From positions 29,166,427 through 29,230,426 of the forward strand of contig OX442315.1 of the NCBI GenBank assembly GCA_949358305.1: 64,000 nucleotides of DNA. Reading direction: 5' to 3'. Under the pieces are notes generated by a model that saw nothing but the letters and a program-made list of their open reading frames with translations, made no database searches and had not been told where the DNA came from. This document shows positions 39,300 to 51,390 of this stretch, in pieces. The translations under genes and the position numbers were made by a program. The DNA comes from Strigamia acuminata. Lineage: Eukaryota; Arthropoda; Chilopoda; Geophilomorpha; Linotaeniidae. Position 1 is the stretch's first letter. Each line of letters starts with the position of its first letter.

Positions 39300-42200
39300 T
39301 TCTTCGCCACCATTTGTAATAACAACTGGAAGCCCAGCACTAGCAGCGCTCACTACAGCATTGTAGATAGCATCCAACGGTGAGGTTGCGAGGCTAGTGT
39401 TTGCTTTGGCCAACTCCGAGGAACCGGCGCAGGAAGAAATCGACGATACTGTCACAATCGGGGCCGAATCCATCGTTCTATTCGTCAAAACATTACCCGC
39501 GGTCGCCTGGATGTGCACCGGCGTTGCGCACTGCTGATCGGTTAATGTAACGGACTCGCCAAGCGCATTAATAAGAGGCATACTAGGTAGAACAGTAATT
39601 GTCGCTGCCGTCGATGCATTCGACACCAACTGCGGCAATGGAAGATTTTGGACGTAGGTTCCAGGCTGGCCGATCAGATTAACCGCTAAGTTAATGGAAG
39701 TGCCGCTCGCTTGTTGAACCGTGGGCTGAGGCTGCGTGGTAAATATCTGCTGGCCTAACGCATTGATCCCGGGGTAATTGATGACAGGCTGCTGAGATGG
39801 CAATTTGTTGCCAGGCATGATTGCTACTGCCGGCAGATATTGTGAAGACGGCGTCACGCCCGGCACAAACATGGGCGACGCTTGTGTGCTCAGTTGCAGC
39901 ATGGATGCGACGGTCTGAGTTCCGGATTTTCTCTTGGCCGGTTTCTTCTTTCCCGAAGCAAACGAACTTTGCGGACTGTCCGATAAAGGGCCTGGTGTTG
40001 AGCTGGCGTTGGATAGAGGTGTGCTGCATGTCGACGCGCTTCCGGAAGTGCTGCAGTCCACGTGGTTCTGCAGCGTGTTTGCATTGGCGGGCGAGTAACC
40101 TTGCGACATTTGCTCCAGAGTGAGAGGTTGTGGTAAGATGGTTGCCGAATTGCTTGCCGAGTTGTTCTGAATTAAAAGCGGATTCTGCACGGCATTGACT
40201 GCAAATGTGTTCACCAACTGCATTACAGGTTGTCCTAGAATTGGTGGAGCCACACCAACTGCTGGAATCACCTGAGTCATGGTAGTTGTCACCGTTGTGA
40301 CATTTGGAACGGTCAATGGCGGCATGGGTGCGTTTGCAACCTGAGCCATGCTAGCAGGCAGGTTGGTCATTGTAACTCCGCCAGCATTCTGTGTCTGACC
40401 ACAAACGAGTATCTGGCCATTATTAGACATGAAAAATTGGCCCAAAGCAGGTGCAGTTATAACATTGGACTTAACTATCAATGGTGTTTTCAGGTCATTG
40501 TTCATATTCAATGGTTGAGTCAAATGATCACTTACATCTCCCTGATTGTACGAGGTACTTTTATGGAATTCCATCCCACTGTTCGTGTTCACCAACTTGA
40601 ACGCCGGCTGCTGTCGATTTGAATCTCTGAGTAACATGGTCTGCCCGTCCACCGAGCCGACGACAGCTCCCTCCCACGGCGCCGTGTTCTTCTGCATGGT
40701 TGTTCCAGTGAGTAAGAAATTTCCATTCGCAGGTGCAAACGAACAGTTTGCTGCGTTCTGCATTGTGCTATTAAGGCCATTGTAACTTTGGGTTAAGTTG
40801 TTCGTTGTACCCTGAACTATATTGCTGATGATTTGGTTCCCCGGTATAACCATCGGTGAAGATCGGACGGCGGATGCAGCGCTGAATCTCGGACTAAGCG
40901 GTTGTCCTATGTTGCCTTGCAGCATGATTTGCTGGCCGTTACTCAGCATGGCCGTCGTTTGCCTGAAACTGTTATCGGACACCATGCAAGTCTGCGACGC
41001 TCCCAAAGCTCCGAAGTTGAAGGTCGGCGGAGATACAACATTCATCACATCTGGAAGACGGATATGATTTTGCATCACCATTATCTGTTGAGAATTATTC
41101 CCGCCGGTATTTGTTAACTGGGCTCTTGCAGCAGCTGACAAGAGATTACTGGCCGGAAAATCCACGCAATGACGTTGTTGTTGTTGCTGTTGTTGTTGCT
41201 GTTGTTGCTGTTGTTGCTGTTGCTGTTGTTGGCGATCTTGATGTTGCTTTAAGTGTTTTGCTTCTTGCTGTTGCTGCTGTTGGTGTTGTTGAAGCAGTAA
41301 CGGTTGTTGTTGTTGTTGTTGTTGATTGAGAACCTGCTGCAACAATATTCCGGAAATGCAGTTGTTGTTAATACTCGGTTGCACAATGGTAGCTTGTTGC
41401 TGCTGCTGTTGAACGTTCGACAAGTTCTGATGAATGCTATTTTGCGAATACGTAATGGCATTCCCACTGGTAATAAACTGGTTACAATTATTCTGCTGAA
41501 TAAAATAGTTTGGCCTCGTGTTCGTGTTACTACTATTGTTGTTAAACATTTGGTTGGATGCAACGCTGACGAACTGCTGTTGAGAAGAAGGTTGATTTTG
41601 TTGCTGAGCAACTAATCCTTTCTGAAGATCCAGATTTTGAACATAAGTTCCTTGTATATCACGGTTTGGGTTAGCTATAGACATGATCACCGGCTGGTTA
41701 ATGACTGTATTCGTCGTGCAGCAAGTCGCCACACGGGATAAAGAAGCTGTATTCACATTGCTGTATCCATTATTGCTTATTAGTGACATATTAATACAAT
41801 TCGAGTCCGCCAACCTCGACGGGAGTCCGACCGACGCAATTTCTTGATTCGAGCATAAATTCCCCGCTCTGAGGAACTGCTGAACAGTCGCGGTGTTTTT
41901 GGTGGCTAGTAACGCTCCAGTCACATTAGGCAAAGCTGACGGAAGGCTCTTCTGACGAGATATAGTATCATTCAATAATGCGGTCTGCCGAGCGAGATAT
42001 GCATTGGGATCATCCAAAAAAGATGGAACTGTAGCTGCCGAAGCCACCGAGATGGTGCTGTCTGCGCAGGTTACAAAGCTGGTTAATGTTGGACGGTTAT
42101 TTTCAATCGGTATGTGGCGCACATCGACATTCGGACAAGGCGACAAGCGGTCAAGAATGCTGTTGTATTTATGCCGGCTTCTTGTTCCTTTCTTCTTCCC

Positions 42201-45119
42201 TTTGTTTTCACAGCCTGACTCGGTCAGGACGAGAGAGTTGGATGTAATCGGTCGATGGAAAACGGTGCTCAACGCCGGTGCATTGTTGTTACTTGTAGGT
42301 AAAGCGCACTGGCCGAACGGTTGCTGACAATCACCGGTTAATTGATTAGACACTATTAAAGGTCCACGAGTGTGAATCGGCTCGATGCTTCCATCTGATC
42401 TTATGTAGGCAACTTTGTTTTCTAATAATTTGTTGTAGCCGGAATTAAGCAACTGGTTTTGCAACGTTAGCAGATTTTGCTGTTTGAGTTGCTGCGTCGG
42501 TGTAGGATTTTGCCCGATTAGTAAATTCGCATGGTTTAGCCACATGTGTTGCTGTTGTGGATTTTGCAGTTGATGTTGATGTTGATGCTGCAGCGTCAGA
42601 GGAACTTCAGCCGGAATTACGAAAGGCAAACTAGAGGTGGTTGAAGGTTCTTGCATGCATTTCTCTTCCACTTTTTTCGTTTCAGAAATTGCAGTTATAG
42701 AGTTGCCTTCACACATATCAGCTTTTTTCTCGCGTTGAGCAAGAATGTGTGACACCAAGGCGTTGTCGTAAAGTCCCGACTGGAGTTGTCTGGCCTTCAA
42801 TTCCTTCGTTTTGCATTCTATGAAAAAAGTAAATAAAACTAGCATTAAAAAATATATATAGGTACTTTTTTATTTGTTTAGTTTTGTTTATTTCTTAAAT
42901 TGCTTAGATCAAACAATTTAACTTTAAAATGTTTTATGATAATTTCACACTATTTTATTATCATCCCTGTAATACTGTCCTCACGAACTGACTCTAAATT
43001 CTAAGAAGAGCGCTTTTCCCAGAAAAATCCTTACTTTTAACGAGTCATAAACTGCACGCTGCAATAAAAAGCAACCCCTTCGTGCGTCGAAGGTATAATT
43101 CCGTCAAAAAAGAAGTTTTGAGACAAAAAAAAATTGAAAAATATAAACATTTCCTGATACAAGTTTGCTACTTTGACTTCACTTGATACCTATACCATTT
43201 CCCACATTAAAAAAAAATAAAATTCCACGGTTATTATATTATATTGCAGAAATCAAAACCCATCCGTCAAAATCATCTACGCTCTATAACTCCCAAAAAA
43301 ATTACCACGACACACCATCTGGATAAGTGCACCCAGTTTGGATCCTCGAGGATGTGATGTGAATCCAATAAACAAATTTGATGCACAAGTATCATCTCAT
43401 CTAATCGTGAGAAAATGTTTAGCGATATAAATACACATCTTCGCGGCACCCTGCAACCTCAAGGAGTTTAAAAATCTCTTAAACAAATACAATCTGTGAA
43501 ATTTCCTCCATCTTTCACCATTTAAATCATCATTAAATCAGCAAAGGAAGTTAATTACAAGTAATTAAAAGCATTAAAACATTAAAATATTTCTATTATC
43601 TTTGTGTGCATCTGGAATTTTGCTCATTCTAATTTTATGAGCGCATAAAATGAAAATCACTCCATTTAATTACCAAAATCAACACCAAAAAAAATCCTCT
43701 TTTCATACTTGCCTCTGTTATTTTTACTCAAGATGGCGCTATGATGCAAAGTGGCCATGGCCAGTAGTTTTCGTTCATGGTTACATAGTTTAGCCAACGA
43801 CTTTGCGTCCCCTTTAGCCGCTTCATCATGCGACCAAGGCCTCGATGAAACATTAGTGTTGAAGTTGAACACCTTGGCCACCATAAGAGGGCACTGCAAC
43901 CCGCATTTGCAAGTCCCTTCTGTCTGCAGGTACTCAGACACCTGCTGAAGTGACAGCAAACGACATTTACTCGGACTAAAAATAAAAAATAAAAAAAAAA
44001 TAAAAGATTAAAACAAGCAAAATAAAAACCACAAAAACTGTCATGCGAGTTGTTGAGTTTGTGTACAAACTTCATAAATTATGCAAAGCACGTAAGATAA
44101 AAGTGAAATGACAGTGCACCTGGAGTTGATGTTTCAGAAACAGATATAAAATTACACAATTAATTATTTATTTATTTTTATAATTAAAAAAAAAATTCTG
44201 TAATACTATCGTTATTAAATGAGTTTTCTCACCCCCCCACGGTTTTGTGACAGCAACCAGAACGATTTAAACAAATAATACATTGTTTAAATGCACCTGG
44301 TGCTCATGTCTGCTTGCCTGCTGTTTCAAGCGGAAGCTAGATAATAATGACAATAAGTTATGCGAAAAATGAAAAAATACTTTTGTCTTATTTTTATGAT
44401 TGTTAATAGCATCAAATTTCAAATTTTTGTCCCAATTTGAATGTTTTTCGAATCATTTAGAGACGCAGAATGCATTAAACATTGAATTAGGCAATCACAC
44501 CTGACATAAGTGACAACGGATCCTTCGAGCAGCCGTTTCCAGCCGAACGGAACCGACACCGTTGGTCCATCCTCGTTAGCCGTCCCTCCGCAACAACTCG
44601 GTCCGTCGCCAGTGCTTGTAGGTGTATCCGGTTGACTCAAGTCCGAGCTCAGTGTACTGCAACTAGAAGAAGATTCCTCTTGGTCGCAGCAAGAACTGTC
44701 CTCCGAGTAGAGATAAATCTCTTCTCCATCGCCGCTCGACAACAAAATCGTCTCAGCATGGATGCTCGATGAAACTGCCAAAGTGTTGGCGTTTATGGCA
44801 GCCACTTGCACCGCATTGCTGGAAATCTCGTCTCCATTGACTACGACATCCTTGCTTCCAAAGTTTAACGACGAAGTTGTCACAAACTGACCACTCTTAG
44901 TCTGAGGGAGTAAGTTACCGATTGGTTTGGGCGCCAACAACGGCAACTTAACTGCATGGCGTAATGTATCTACTGAACTGAGATTCGTACATCTTCGAGC
45001 AAGTTGCGAGTTTGTTGAACTGGTGTCCGCCATTGCGGACAGACATTGTCGCAGATTTGGAACGATGTCTGCGAGCCTATGGGATACCGAGGCTGGCTCA
45101 GTGTCCAAAAAGTTGGTTA
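37545..45119 (-). CDS. sba: MBD5/6-like chromatin protein with MBD and PWWP domains (six-banded ortholog)
   Basis: Chromatin protein of the MBD5/MBD6 family; the mammalian members bind the PR-DUB deubiquitinase rather than methylated CpG. Coding exons: 45119-44501 (first in-frame ATG at 45033, MADTSSTNS), 43975-43713, 42817-38379, 37903-37791, 37725-37545. From 45033 they sum to 5529 nt, exactly 1842 codons plus stop. The MBD spans exons 1-2 ([17 protein letters not shown], then [20 protein letters not shown] and a Cys/His-containing end). The giant third exon is Gln/Asn/Ser-rich, with poly-Q, an acidic Asp/Glu run and basic KKRRRR. The PWWP domain straddles the exon 3/4 border ([20 protein letters not shown] to [19 protein letters not shown]). 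The C terminus is basic (STKRRKLR). Exon 1 begins at a splice acceptor, so a 5' untranslated exon lies upstream. Intron 2 uses a GC donor. Confidence 0.93.
38641..38705 (-). repeat. Asp/Glu-rich low-complexity run in the MBD/PWWP gene
   Basis: Imperfect gac/gag repeats encode an uninterrupted acidic stretch of about 20 residues shortly before the basic KKRRRR cluster and the PWWP domain. Confidence 0.75.
41180..41340 (-). repeat. CAA/CAG repeats encoding poly-glutamine
   Basis: Mixed caa and cag codons give a run of about 20 glutamines (about 41173-41233) and shorter runs near 41265-41325 in exon 3 of the MBD/PWWP gene. The codon mix suggests a fairly old, stabilised repeat. Reverse-frame shadows encode poly-Val. 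Confidence 0.85.
43711..43713 (-). other. GC splice donor of intron 2, MBD/PWWP gene
   Basis: The exon ends at aacagag and the intron starts gcaagt. Joining at this GC donor to the acceptor at 42817 keeps the frame and gives NRECKTKEL. No GT donor nearby keeps the frame. The rest of the site fits the strong-consensus context typical of the roughly 1% of introns that begin with GC. Confidence 0.7.
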
Positions 45120-48100
45120 CTAAAATAAAAATAAATAAAAATAAATAAATAAATAAAAATAAAATAATTTTAATTTATTAATGAAATGAAATAAATTTTT
45201 TATAGGCTTCAGGAGAAAGACGGGGAAATTCAAATAAACATTATTTATAATTCAAATGTTTTTGCTACTATTTTTTTTTCTTTCACTTCAAATCTGGTTG
45301 GAAAACACATCCGGGAACATTCATCATGACAAGAGGAAGTCCAGCAAACCTGAAATCCAGATCATATTTTTCTTTCTTTTTCAACCTGTCAAAATGACCT
45401 CCCTTATCCACATTGCCTCACCTGAGAAAATTCGTCAAATCAGGTCAACATGAAATGATAATCAATTATTTACAACTTTTTTCCCAGCCCTTAATATCTC
45501 TTTAAAACGCTTCAACACGAAATAACTATAATTAGATTTTCCTTTTTAAACGACAAAAAAAAATCTTTACATAAAAAAAAATACACGATTAAATAAAAAC
45601 AGAAATTCCTAAATATTAAACTAAAATTAAAATTAAATTAATTAAACTAAAAAAAAATAAAAATAAAAATTTAAAAAAAAAAAATTGTTTTTGCTTTGCA
45701 CTGCAAATATTCACAGTTGACCCGAACGTGCAAACCAAAATAAATCTTCGCGAGCGAGAGGATAAAAGCAGAAGACACCTCACCAGAAAGACATACGATT
45801 TTAGTTGGCAACTCCTCCCTGACTCATAGTGTCTCCCCTCACGATGCTCGATAAGTTTAAAACCAGTTTTAACTTACAACACTTTTTTCTTTTTCGTTTT
45901 TTCCGTATCAAAAAAAAAAAAATTAAACATTCAAAATCGACATTCGCGTCATCATCTCCACCATCCAAAAAAATTTTTAAAAAAGTAAAAAAAAATTAAA
46001 AAAAAAAAAAAACATTTAAAATAATAAAGAATTAAAGATTAACAAATAACACGAGATAAATTACAACACACGGAAAAACGCGCGTAAGATTCAGATCACA
46101 TGTTTCCTCATATTTATCTTAATCGTTTTTAAATCGTTGAAAAAAAAAAGAAAAAAAAAATCACGACAAATAAATGAAGCAAAAATGGTATGTTTACATC
46201 AATAATTTAGTAATAAATAAAAAAAAAATGCACGTTGACCTCAAAATAAATATTAAAAAAAAATTAAAAATTAAATTATACGTACAAGGTCTAATCGAAA
46301 TGAAAACAAGAAAAAAAGCGTTGAAAAATGAAAGAAAAAAAAATCCAATAAATTACTATGGATTCAAATAGCGATACACAAACAACAGCGAGCCGAAGGA
46401 AAATATTCTCTAGTTCGGTAATTAAGCGAGCCTTTTAATGAAAATTAGTAAAGTATTAATTACTGATCATTACGACTCGATTATACGTGTTCTACGTTCG
46501 TAATTTGTATCGAATTTGAGAATTAAAACCCGCAACCATTGCCAGTGGCTTTTTGACTCGAGTTACCGCCATTTCAAAACAGTATACGTATGAAAAAGTA
46601 TAAAAGAGGCAGAGTCGAAGCGTTCCGGTGGTATTTGGAGCGTACACGTAAGCTGTTGATATTCGGTAAGGTGATGTTTACTAAGATAATGACTTACTTG
46701 AGTAGTAATCGAGGATATTAATTGCAACTTGTCTTCTGCAATGACACCTGCGAGCAGAGGTTTACTCGCATTGATATTTTGCTGCTCCTTTCCATCGATC
46801 ACGATATTCGTCACTTCACTAAACGATCACTAACGTATCCGTGAGGTGTAGGCAGAGTAATCGAAACGGTTTAGAATCAAGTAACGATAAGAATGAAGTC
46901 AAAATCGCGACGAATTTGACCGTAAACGAGGAGGAAAATATGGTTGCCCTTCCCACAGTGCAGTTGTGCAAACTCAACTAATCTCAAACCAGAGATTGGC
47001 TGAATAAGAGTTTGTAATGTTGTCACTAGACAATGCAAGTGTTGCTCGGTGCCACGTAATGCGTGGTGGATACAGTAGCCGCAGGAGGATGCTCGCTGCT
47101 ACTTAGAGATTGGTTGGAAGTGATCATGTGATACTATCCCAATTTAAACACATCTTTTTGAGGCGAAACGAAACATTAAAAACAGAAATTAAAAGATTAA
47201 ATTGTCACAAACTTGCAGCCATTTCAGAAGTGATGATTTTTTTATTTCCTAAAATTTGTGTATAAATAAAACACATGCTTTATCGATTTTAATCAGTTTA
47301 AAATAAATGTATAGTAACTTATAAGCATGTAGGCATCTAGCAACACCTTTTATTTGTATGATTTTGTGATGAATAATGAAGAAAGCAAATTTTGAAATCC
47401 AAAATTTTAATATTTATGAAGGAAAAAAAATCAAAATGTTTAGTAAAGTTTTCATTTGGGTTGAGGTTATAGTCATCCAATTGCATTGCGTGTTGTGGCC
47501 AGGTGCAATAATAGGGAGAGGTGTGGGAGGAGGGTGACTCTTGCTTCTTGCCCACTGAAAATTTGTCACGCTCATCACGCAAACATAGTTGAATAAATCC
47601 ATCTTTATTCCACTTTAAAGACATAATCTTCAATAATTTTTATTTCGAACGCACATCTAAACCTAGATAAAAATAACCGTCATAAAATTACTAAACGTGC
47701 ACCACACTTTTTAATAATGGTTAATTAATCGCAATATGCCATAAAAACTACTTTTATTGGCACCGTTCTAACTAAACAATTTTCATTGTAAATCAATTTT
47801 ATCGTTGTCTGCTCGCACGTCAACAGGAGACGCCAAAAAATGCTAATGGATTCGTAATTGGTGTTGGTTCCATCAAAACTTTGTGATGATTCAGCCAAAA
47901 TTGATTTTTAAAAGCAGAAACTAAAATTTATTGTTTACTGGCATGATTTCATTAAAAACTGACACTCGTTTTCTCTATTAATATTCAAAATAAATCTCTT
48001 CTTTTACCTCTTAATATTTTCCGAACACTCAAACCGGATTTTTGTCGTATTATGAGTCACACCATTTTCTAGGGAACAAATTTTTACTAGAAAAAAAATC

Positions 48101-48590
48101 CAGTAGTGAACTGTAGTGAACTGCAGTAAATGAATATTCCAAGCAGTAATCCGGTCCTGATTATGCAACAAGATTCAGCAAGGAAACTTGTCGTCCTTGT
48201 TCAACATTATTACAAGAACGGTATTGTTAAATAGCCCAAGTTTTTGTGCAAACAAGAATTATGTAAACCGGCCTTGCTAATTCTAAGCCATATTTTTTTT
48301 AATGTCCCTTTGATATTGAATAAAAAAAACAAAAAACTTGTTCTCAGTTAAACATAAAAAAACTTAATAGCGGTGTTTTAATTTATTACCAATCCTCAAT
48401 AAATAGATTAGCAACCACAAATAAATTTAAAAGATGGGATAACTGTGGCGACAGTTTTACGTCTACATGACATTACCGCCAGGAGAAACGTCTCACCTGT
48501 GTATTGGCGTCAACCAATCAGAATCGAGCGGATAGATACATAAAGTGTTTATTATTTTGTAATGAAGTATCTTACAACAATCAACAATCA
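45120..48590. other. 5' region of the MBD/PWWP gene, no further coding gene
   Basis: Very AT-rich with many A homopolymers. On the minus strand at about 46696-46826 a frame (VTNIVIDGKEQQNINASK..) ends in a good donor (actcaa/gtaagt). It lacks an in-frame ATG and its phase does not join exon 1 of the MBD/PWWP gene, so it may at most be a 5' untranslated exon. A direct repeat agtgaactg is tandemly duplicated near 48110-48125. Nothing else was recognised. Confidence 0.5.
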
Positions 48591-48708
48591 TCTGCAGTCG
48601 CGTTGTATCATTTTCGCCCAATCGGTGTATAACTCCAGATCCGGAACAACGATCGAAAAAGTTAAAACGTTTTTGACAAAGATCGAATATCCACGAAGCA
48701 AATAAATT

Positions 48709-49758
48709 ATGACGACTGAAAGCGAAAGTTCGGTGAAAATCGAAGAATTGGGAAGCCTTGACGAATTACCAAAACTGGAAGCGCTGAAAATCAAGATTAT
48801 CGAAGAATCGGACGCACACAGCGAAAGAAACGAAACGGCGTTAAAAAGCGAGAAACCAAGGTGGTGTTTAGACAGCGCAGCATACACACATATGTGTCCG
48901 AACGAATCTATATTTTCAAAAATCAAATTTATTGAAAACCAGAAGTTGACATTGCCTAATAACACGAAATCGGAACTTAACGGAATAGGAACGGCCAAAT
49001 TACTTGTCAAAAGTGAGAACGGAATTGTGAATTTGAACTTAGAGGGAACACTGCTCGTGCAAGATTATAAAGATAATTTGATGTCTGTCGGCAAGATCAC
49101 CGATAATGGATACACAGTATTGTTCGACGACAAAGTCGCAAAAATCATAAATCCAGAAGGACAAGTTGCGTTTTGGGCAAAACGGAAGCAAAACGGATTA
49201 TATTACATTACCGACCAAAGTGCAAAACAAGTGGAAATCGAAACAGAAATCGTACCAAAACCGGAAGAGCTAAAAATTAAGATCATCGAAGAATCGGTTG
49301 GACACGATGCTAAACGAATCGAAACGGAACTAAAGTCGAAAAGATGGTGTTTGGACAGTGGAGCAAATGTACACTGTTGTTGGAACGAATCTAAATTTTC
49401 AGAAATTGAATTCTTAAAAAACCGGAAGGTGAATTTGTGTATTGGTAATGCGGAAGTTAACGGAATAGGAACAGTCGAAATTCTTGTCAAAGGTGAGAAC
49501 GGAATCGTGAATTTGGACTTTGAAGAAACGATACTCGTGCGTGATTTTCAAGTAAATATTTTATCTGTCGGGGCAATCACCGATAATGGACACACAGTAT
49601 TGTTCAACAACAAAGTCGCAAAAATCATTGATCCAGAAGGACAAATTTCGTTTACGGTAAAACGGAATATTCGAAACGGTAGATATTTCGTCATCGACCA
49701 AAGTGAAACAAAAACTCATGCGGAAATCGAAAGTAACAAAAATAACTCCGAAATCTGA
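48709..49758 (+). CDS. tandem copia-type retropepsin-like ORF (349 aa)
   Basis: An intact 349-residue frame made of two direct copies of a unit of about 161 residues. Each unit has a leader (LKIKIIEES..), a Ty1/copia protease-like segment (RWCLDSAAYTHMC, Asp55; RWCLDSGANVHCC, Asp216), the hallmark LLVQDYKDNLMSVGKITD / ILVRDFQVNILSVGAITD, and a gag-pre-integrase-like end (NGLYYITDQSAK / NGRYFVIDQSE). In copia polyproteins this region lies between Gag and integrase; no integrase, reverse transcriptase or LTR pair was found here. The catalytic Asp is kept in both units, but unit 1 has DSA in place of DSG. Retropepsins act as dimers, so two linked copies could fold as one bilobal unit. It is either a domesticated gene or a recent remnant; the intact frame over a tandem duplication favours the first. 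The first ATG was used. Confidence 0.75.
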   Translation: MTTESESSVKIEELGSLDELPKLEALKIKIIEESDAHSERNETALKSEKPRWCLDSAAYTHMCPNESIFSKIKFIENQKLTLPNNTKSELNGIGTAKLLVKSENGIVNLNLEGTLLVQDYKDNLMSVGKITDNGYTVLFDDKVAKIINPEGQVAFWAKRKQNGLYYITDQSAKQVEIETEIVPKPEELKIKIIEESVGHDAKRIETELKSKRWCLDSGANVHCCWNESKFSEIEFLKNRKVNLCIGNAEVNGIGTVEILVKGENGIVNLDFEETILVRDFQVNILSVGAITDNGHTVLFNNKVAKIIDPEGQISFTVKRNIRNGRYFVIDQSETKTHAEIESNKNNSEI

Positions 49759-50850
49759 GTAGAATATCGGAAGGGGTGTGGTTTTTGTCGCATCACAATT
49801 CTGCATTTGAAAATCAGGTAAAATTTTAAATAAATTGTTATAATTGTTATAATTGTTATAATAAATAAATCCTTTTTAAACTTAACAAATCCGAAATATT
49901 AATGCTCTTCACATAACATAACAAAAAACTTGCACACCAAGAGCGGGGACCCACAGAGCTACCGTAAACCTTGGACGAACACGATCACACTGCAGCAGAC
50001 ATATATTTTTTTCTACATCATCACTACCGATCATTCGCCCATTACCGATCGCCTGACATTGCTAGCGATCATCACACATCATCATCATCGTGCGTTCTTG
50101 GATTTTTTTCTCTCCCCCCCCCCCCCCGCGAACCTCACCTGGTTTTTTTTAATGTGATGGGAGTTTGACACTTATTGCCTAGGAATAAGTCTGAGGAAAA
50201 TTATGATTTTCATTGGCAATGTCTGGCGATCGGTAATGGTCGGATGATCGGTAGTGATGATGTAGAAAAAAGGAAATGCGGCTAATGCTGCCAATTAAAC
50301 ATTAAGATCGAAACACACTCGTTCAGGATTTATTAATATTAGAAAAATTCCGGTAAGAAATAATTACTAACGAAGCGAGAGCAGCATTGAGCTGCAAACT
50401 AATCCCAAAGGTGGCATTAGCAGGCACTCGACAAACACGGCGACACAAGGAGAAGAAAAGTCAAGAAAATACCAAACGAGACGTCTGCCCGCTCTCATGA
50501 ACAGCACAGGGACCCGCCAGGGTAGGAAATCGTTAGCTTAATACCTAACAAGGTTCTTAGAAAAAATAATAAAACGCATCTTTATTTCAGGCGATCTGAA
50601 CGAGGACGCAATGCCAAGTTGAGAAAGACCCGACCCAGCGTGAACCAAACGTACCAAGTAATTCTCAAATCGGTTATCAAATCATTACCATTAAAATAAA
50701 TTATCTACTCTGAAATTACAGCGTAACAAGACAACACATCGGATTATGAATTTCAAAACACCAGGGTGGCTGAGTCATAGGGATTCCACATTTAACTGGA
50801 AAAATGTGCGGCCCAAAGGAGAGGATAATGGATAAGTTATTTAAAAAAAC
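49759..50850. other. region after the copia-like ORF, with inverted repeat
   Basis: It has ttataattg repeats near 49828-49862 with several aataaa signals, a run of C at about 50112-50128 and the inverted repeat listed separately. At about 50440-50660 two stretches look like exons: one ends at a possible donor (cgccagg/gtagga) and the next begins after an acceptor (tttcag/gcgatc at 50591). They contain no long frame and may belong to a spliced non-coding RNA or a transposon leader. Confidence 0.35.
50005..50272. repeat. inverted repeat, two arms of about 56 bases
   Basis: The arm at 50005-50062 (containing ctacatcatcactaccgatc) is matched by its reverse complement at 50216-50272 with about four mismatches. 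The loop of about 150 bases contains a C homopolymer and cat trinucleotide repeats. It could be a small fold-back element or the product of an inverted duplication. It lies at the border of the mosaic island. Confidence 0.8.
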
Positions 50851-50854
50851 AATT

Positions 50855-50900
50855 GTGCTGACATTTGCATATGTATGTTTTTTTTTATGCGTAGTATTTT
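50855..50900 (-). repeat. inverted copy of the 10.7 kb segment
   Basis: It matches the reverse complement of about 10688-10726 (shared core gtgctgacatttgc, then tttttttatgcgta) with a few differences. It is too specific and long for chance in this composition. Confidence 0.7.
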
Positions 50901-50968
50901 CGACAGTAGCGTCCCACCTTCCACCCACCACATATTGTTTTCATTAGCAGGAGTTAGCAGGAGTCATC

Positions 50969-51199
50969 ATGTTGCCAATACTAATCTTCCTGATTATGTT
51001 GATATTTATGATTATTTTGGTATTTATAGCAAGTTGTTTTACATTTTAATATTTAAATAGAGAAAATACAACTTTTTTTCTAACATAGGAGGCCCCGGCG
51101 GAGCTTGAGTCCGATACTGACAGTTTCTCAAATAAAAAGACCAAAGCCGAAAGTATCGTAATTCCCATTTTATTCACAAAAATTCCACACAAAAAATGA
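50969..51199 (+). CDS. predicted small membrane peptide A (two exons)
   Basis: Exon 1 (50969-51019) starts MLPILIFLIMLIFMIIL, a hydrophobic helix with no preceding residues. A donor follows (ttg/gtattt). Exon 2 starts after a pyrimidine tract and acceptor (aacatag/gaggcc) at 51089 with EAPAELESDTDSFSNKK and ends at a TGA at 51197-51199. The spliced product is about 53 residues: a signal-anchor-like helix and then an acidic, later basic tail. Unspliced, the first frame stops after 26 residues. The intron would be 70 bases, as in the genes nearby. It resembles in layout the predicted peptide on the other strand at 52.0-52.6 kb. No known micropeptide family was recognised. The prediction rests on splice consensus and composition only. 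Confidence 0.3.
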
Positions 51200-51390
51200 T
51201 ACACTCATGAAACGAGACAAAAATTGCATTCTTTGAATGTATTAGGGAATATGGATTAAAACCCTTCGTATATAATATTTTTTTCACCCACCACACCCAA
51301 TTTACATACCAGTAGTTAGATCATCGATATTACGTCATCGTCATTGATCGACATTGTCATTTCATGTCGAACTGTGGGAGCAAAGAAAAG

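Noticed and set aside
39172-41329. Several plus-strand frames within 38.2-42.8 kb
   Set aside because: They are antisense shadows of the long MBD/PWWP exon, kept open by its low-complexity codons.
46563-46814. Minus-strand frame VTNIVIDGKEQ as first coding exon of the MBD/PWWP gene
   Set aside because: It lacks an in-frame ATG and its donor phase does not join exon 1 at 45119; at most a 5' untranslated exon.
48500-49900. Complete copia retrotransposon
   Set aside because: No paired LTRs, primer-binding site, integrase or reverse transcriptase could be found around the protease-like frame.
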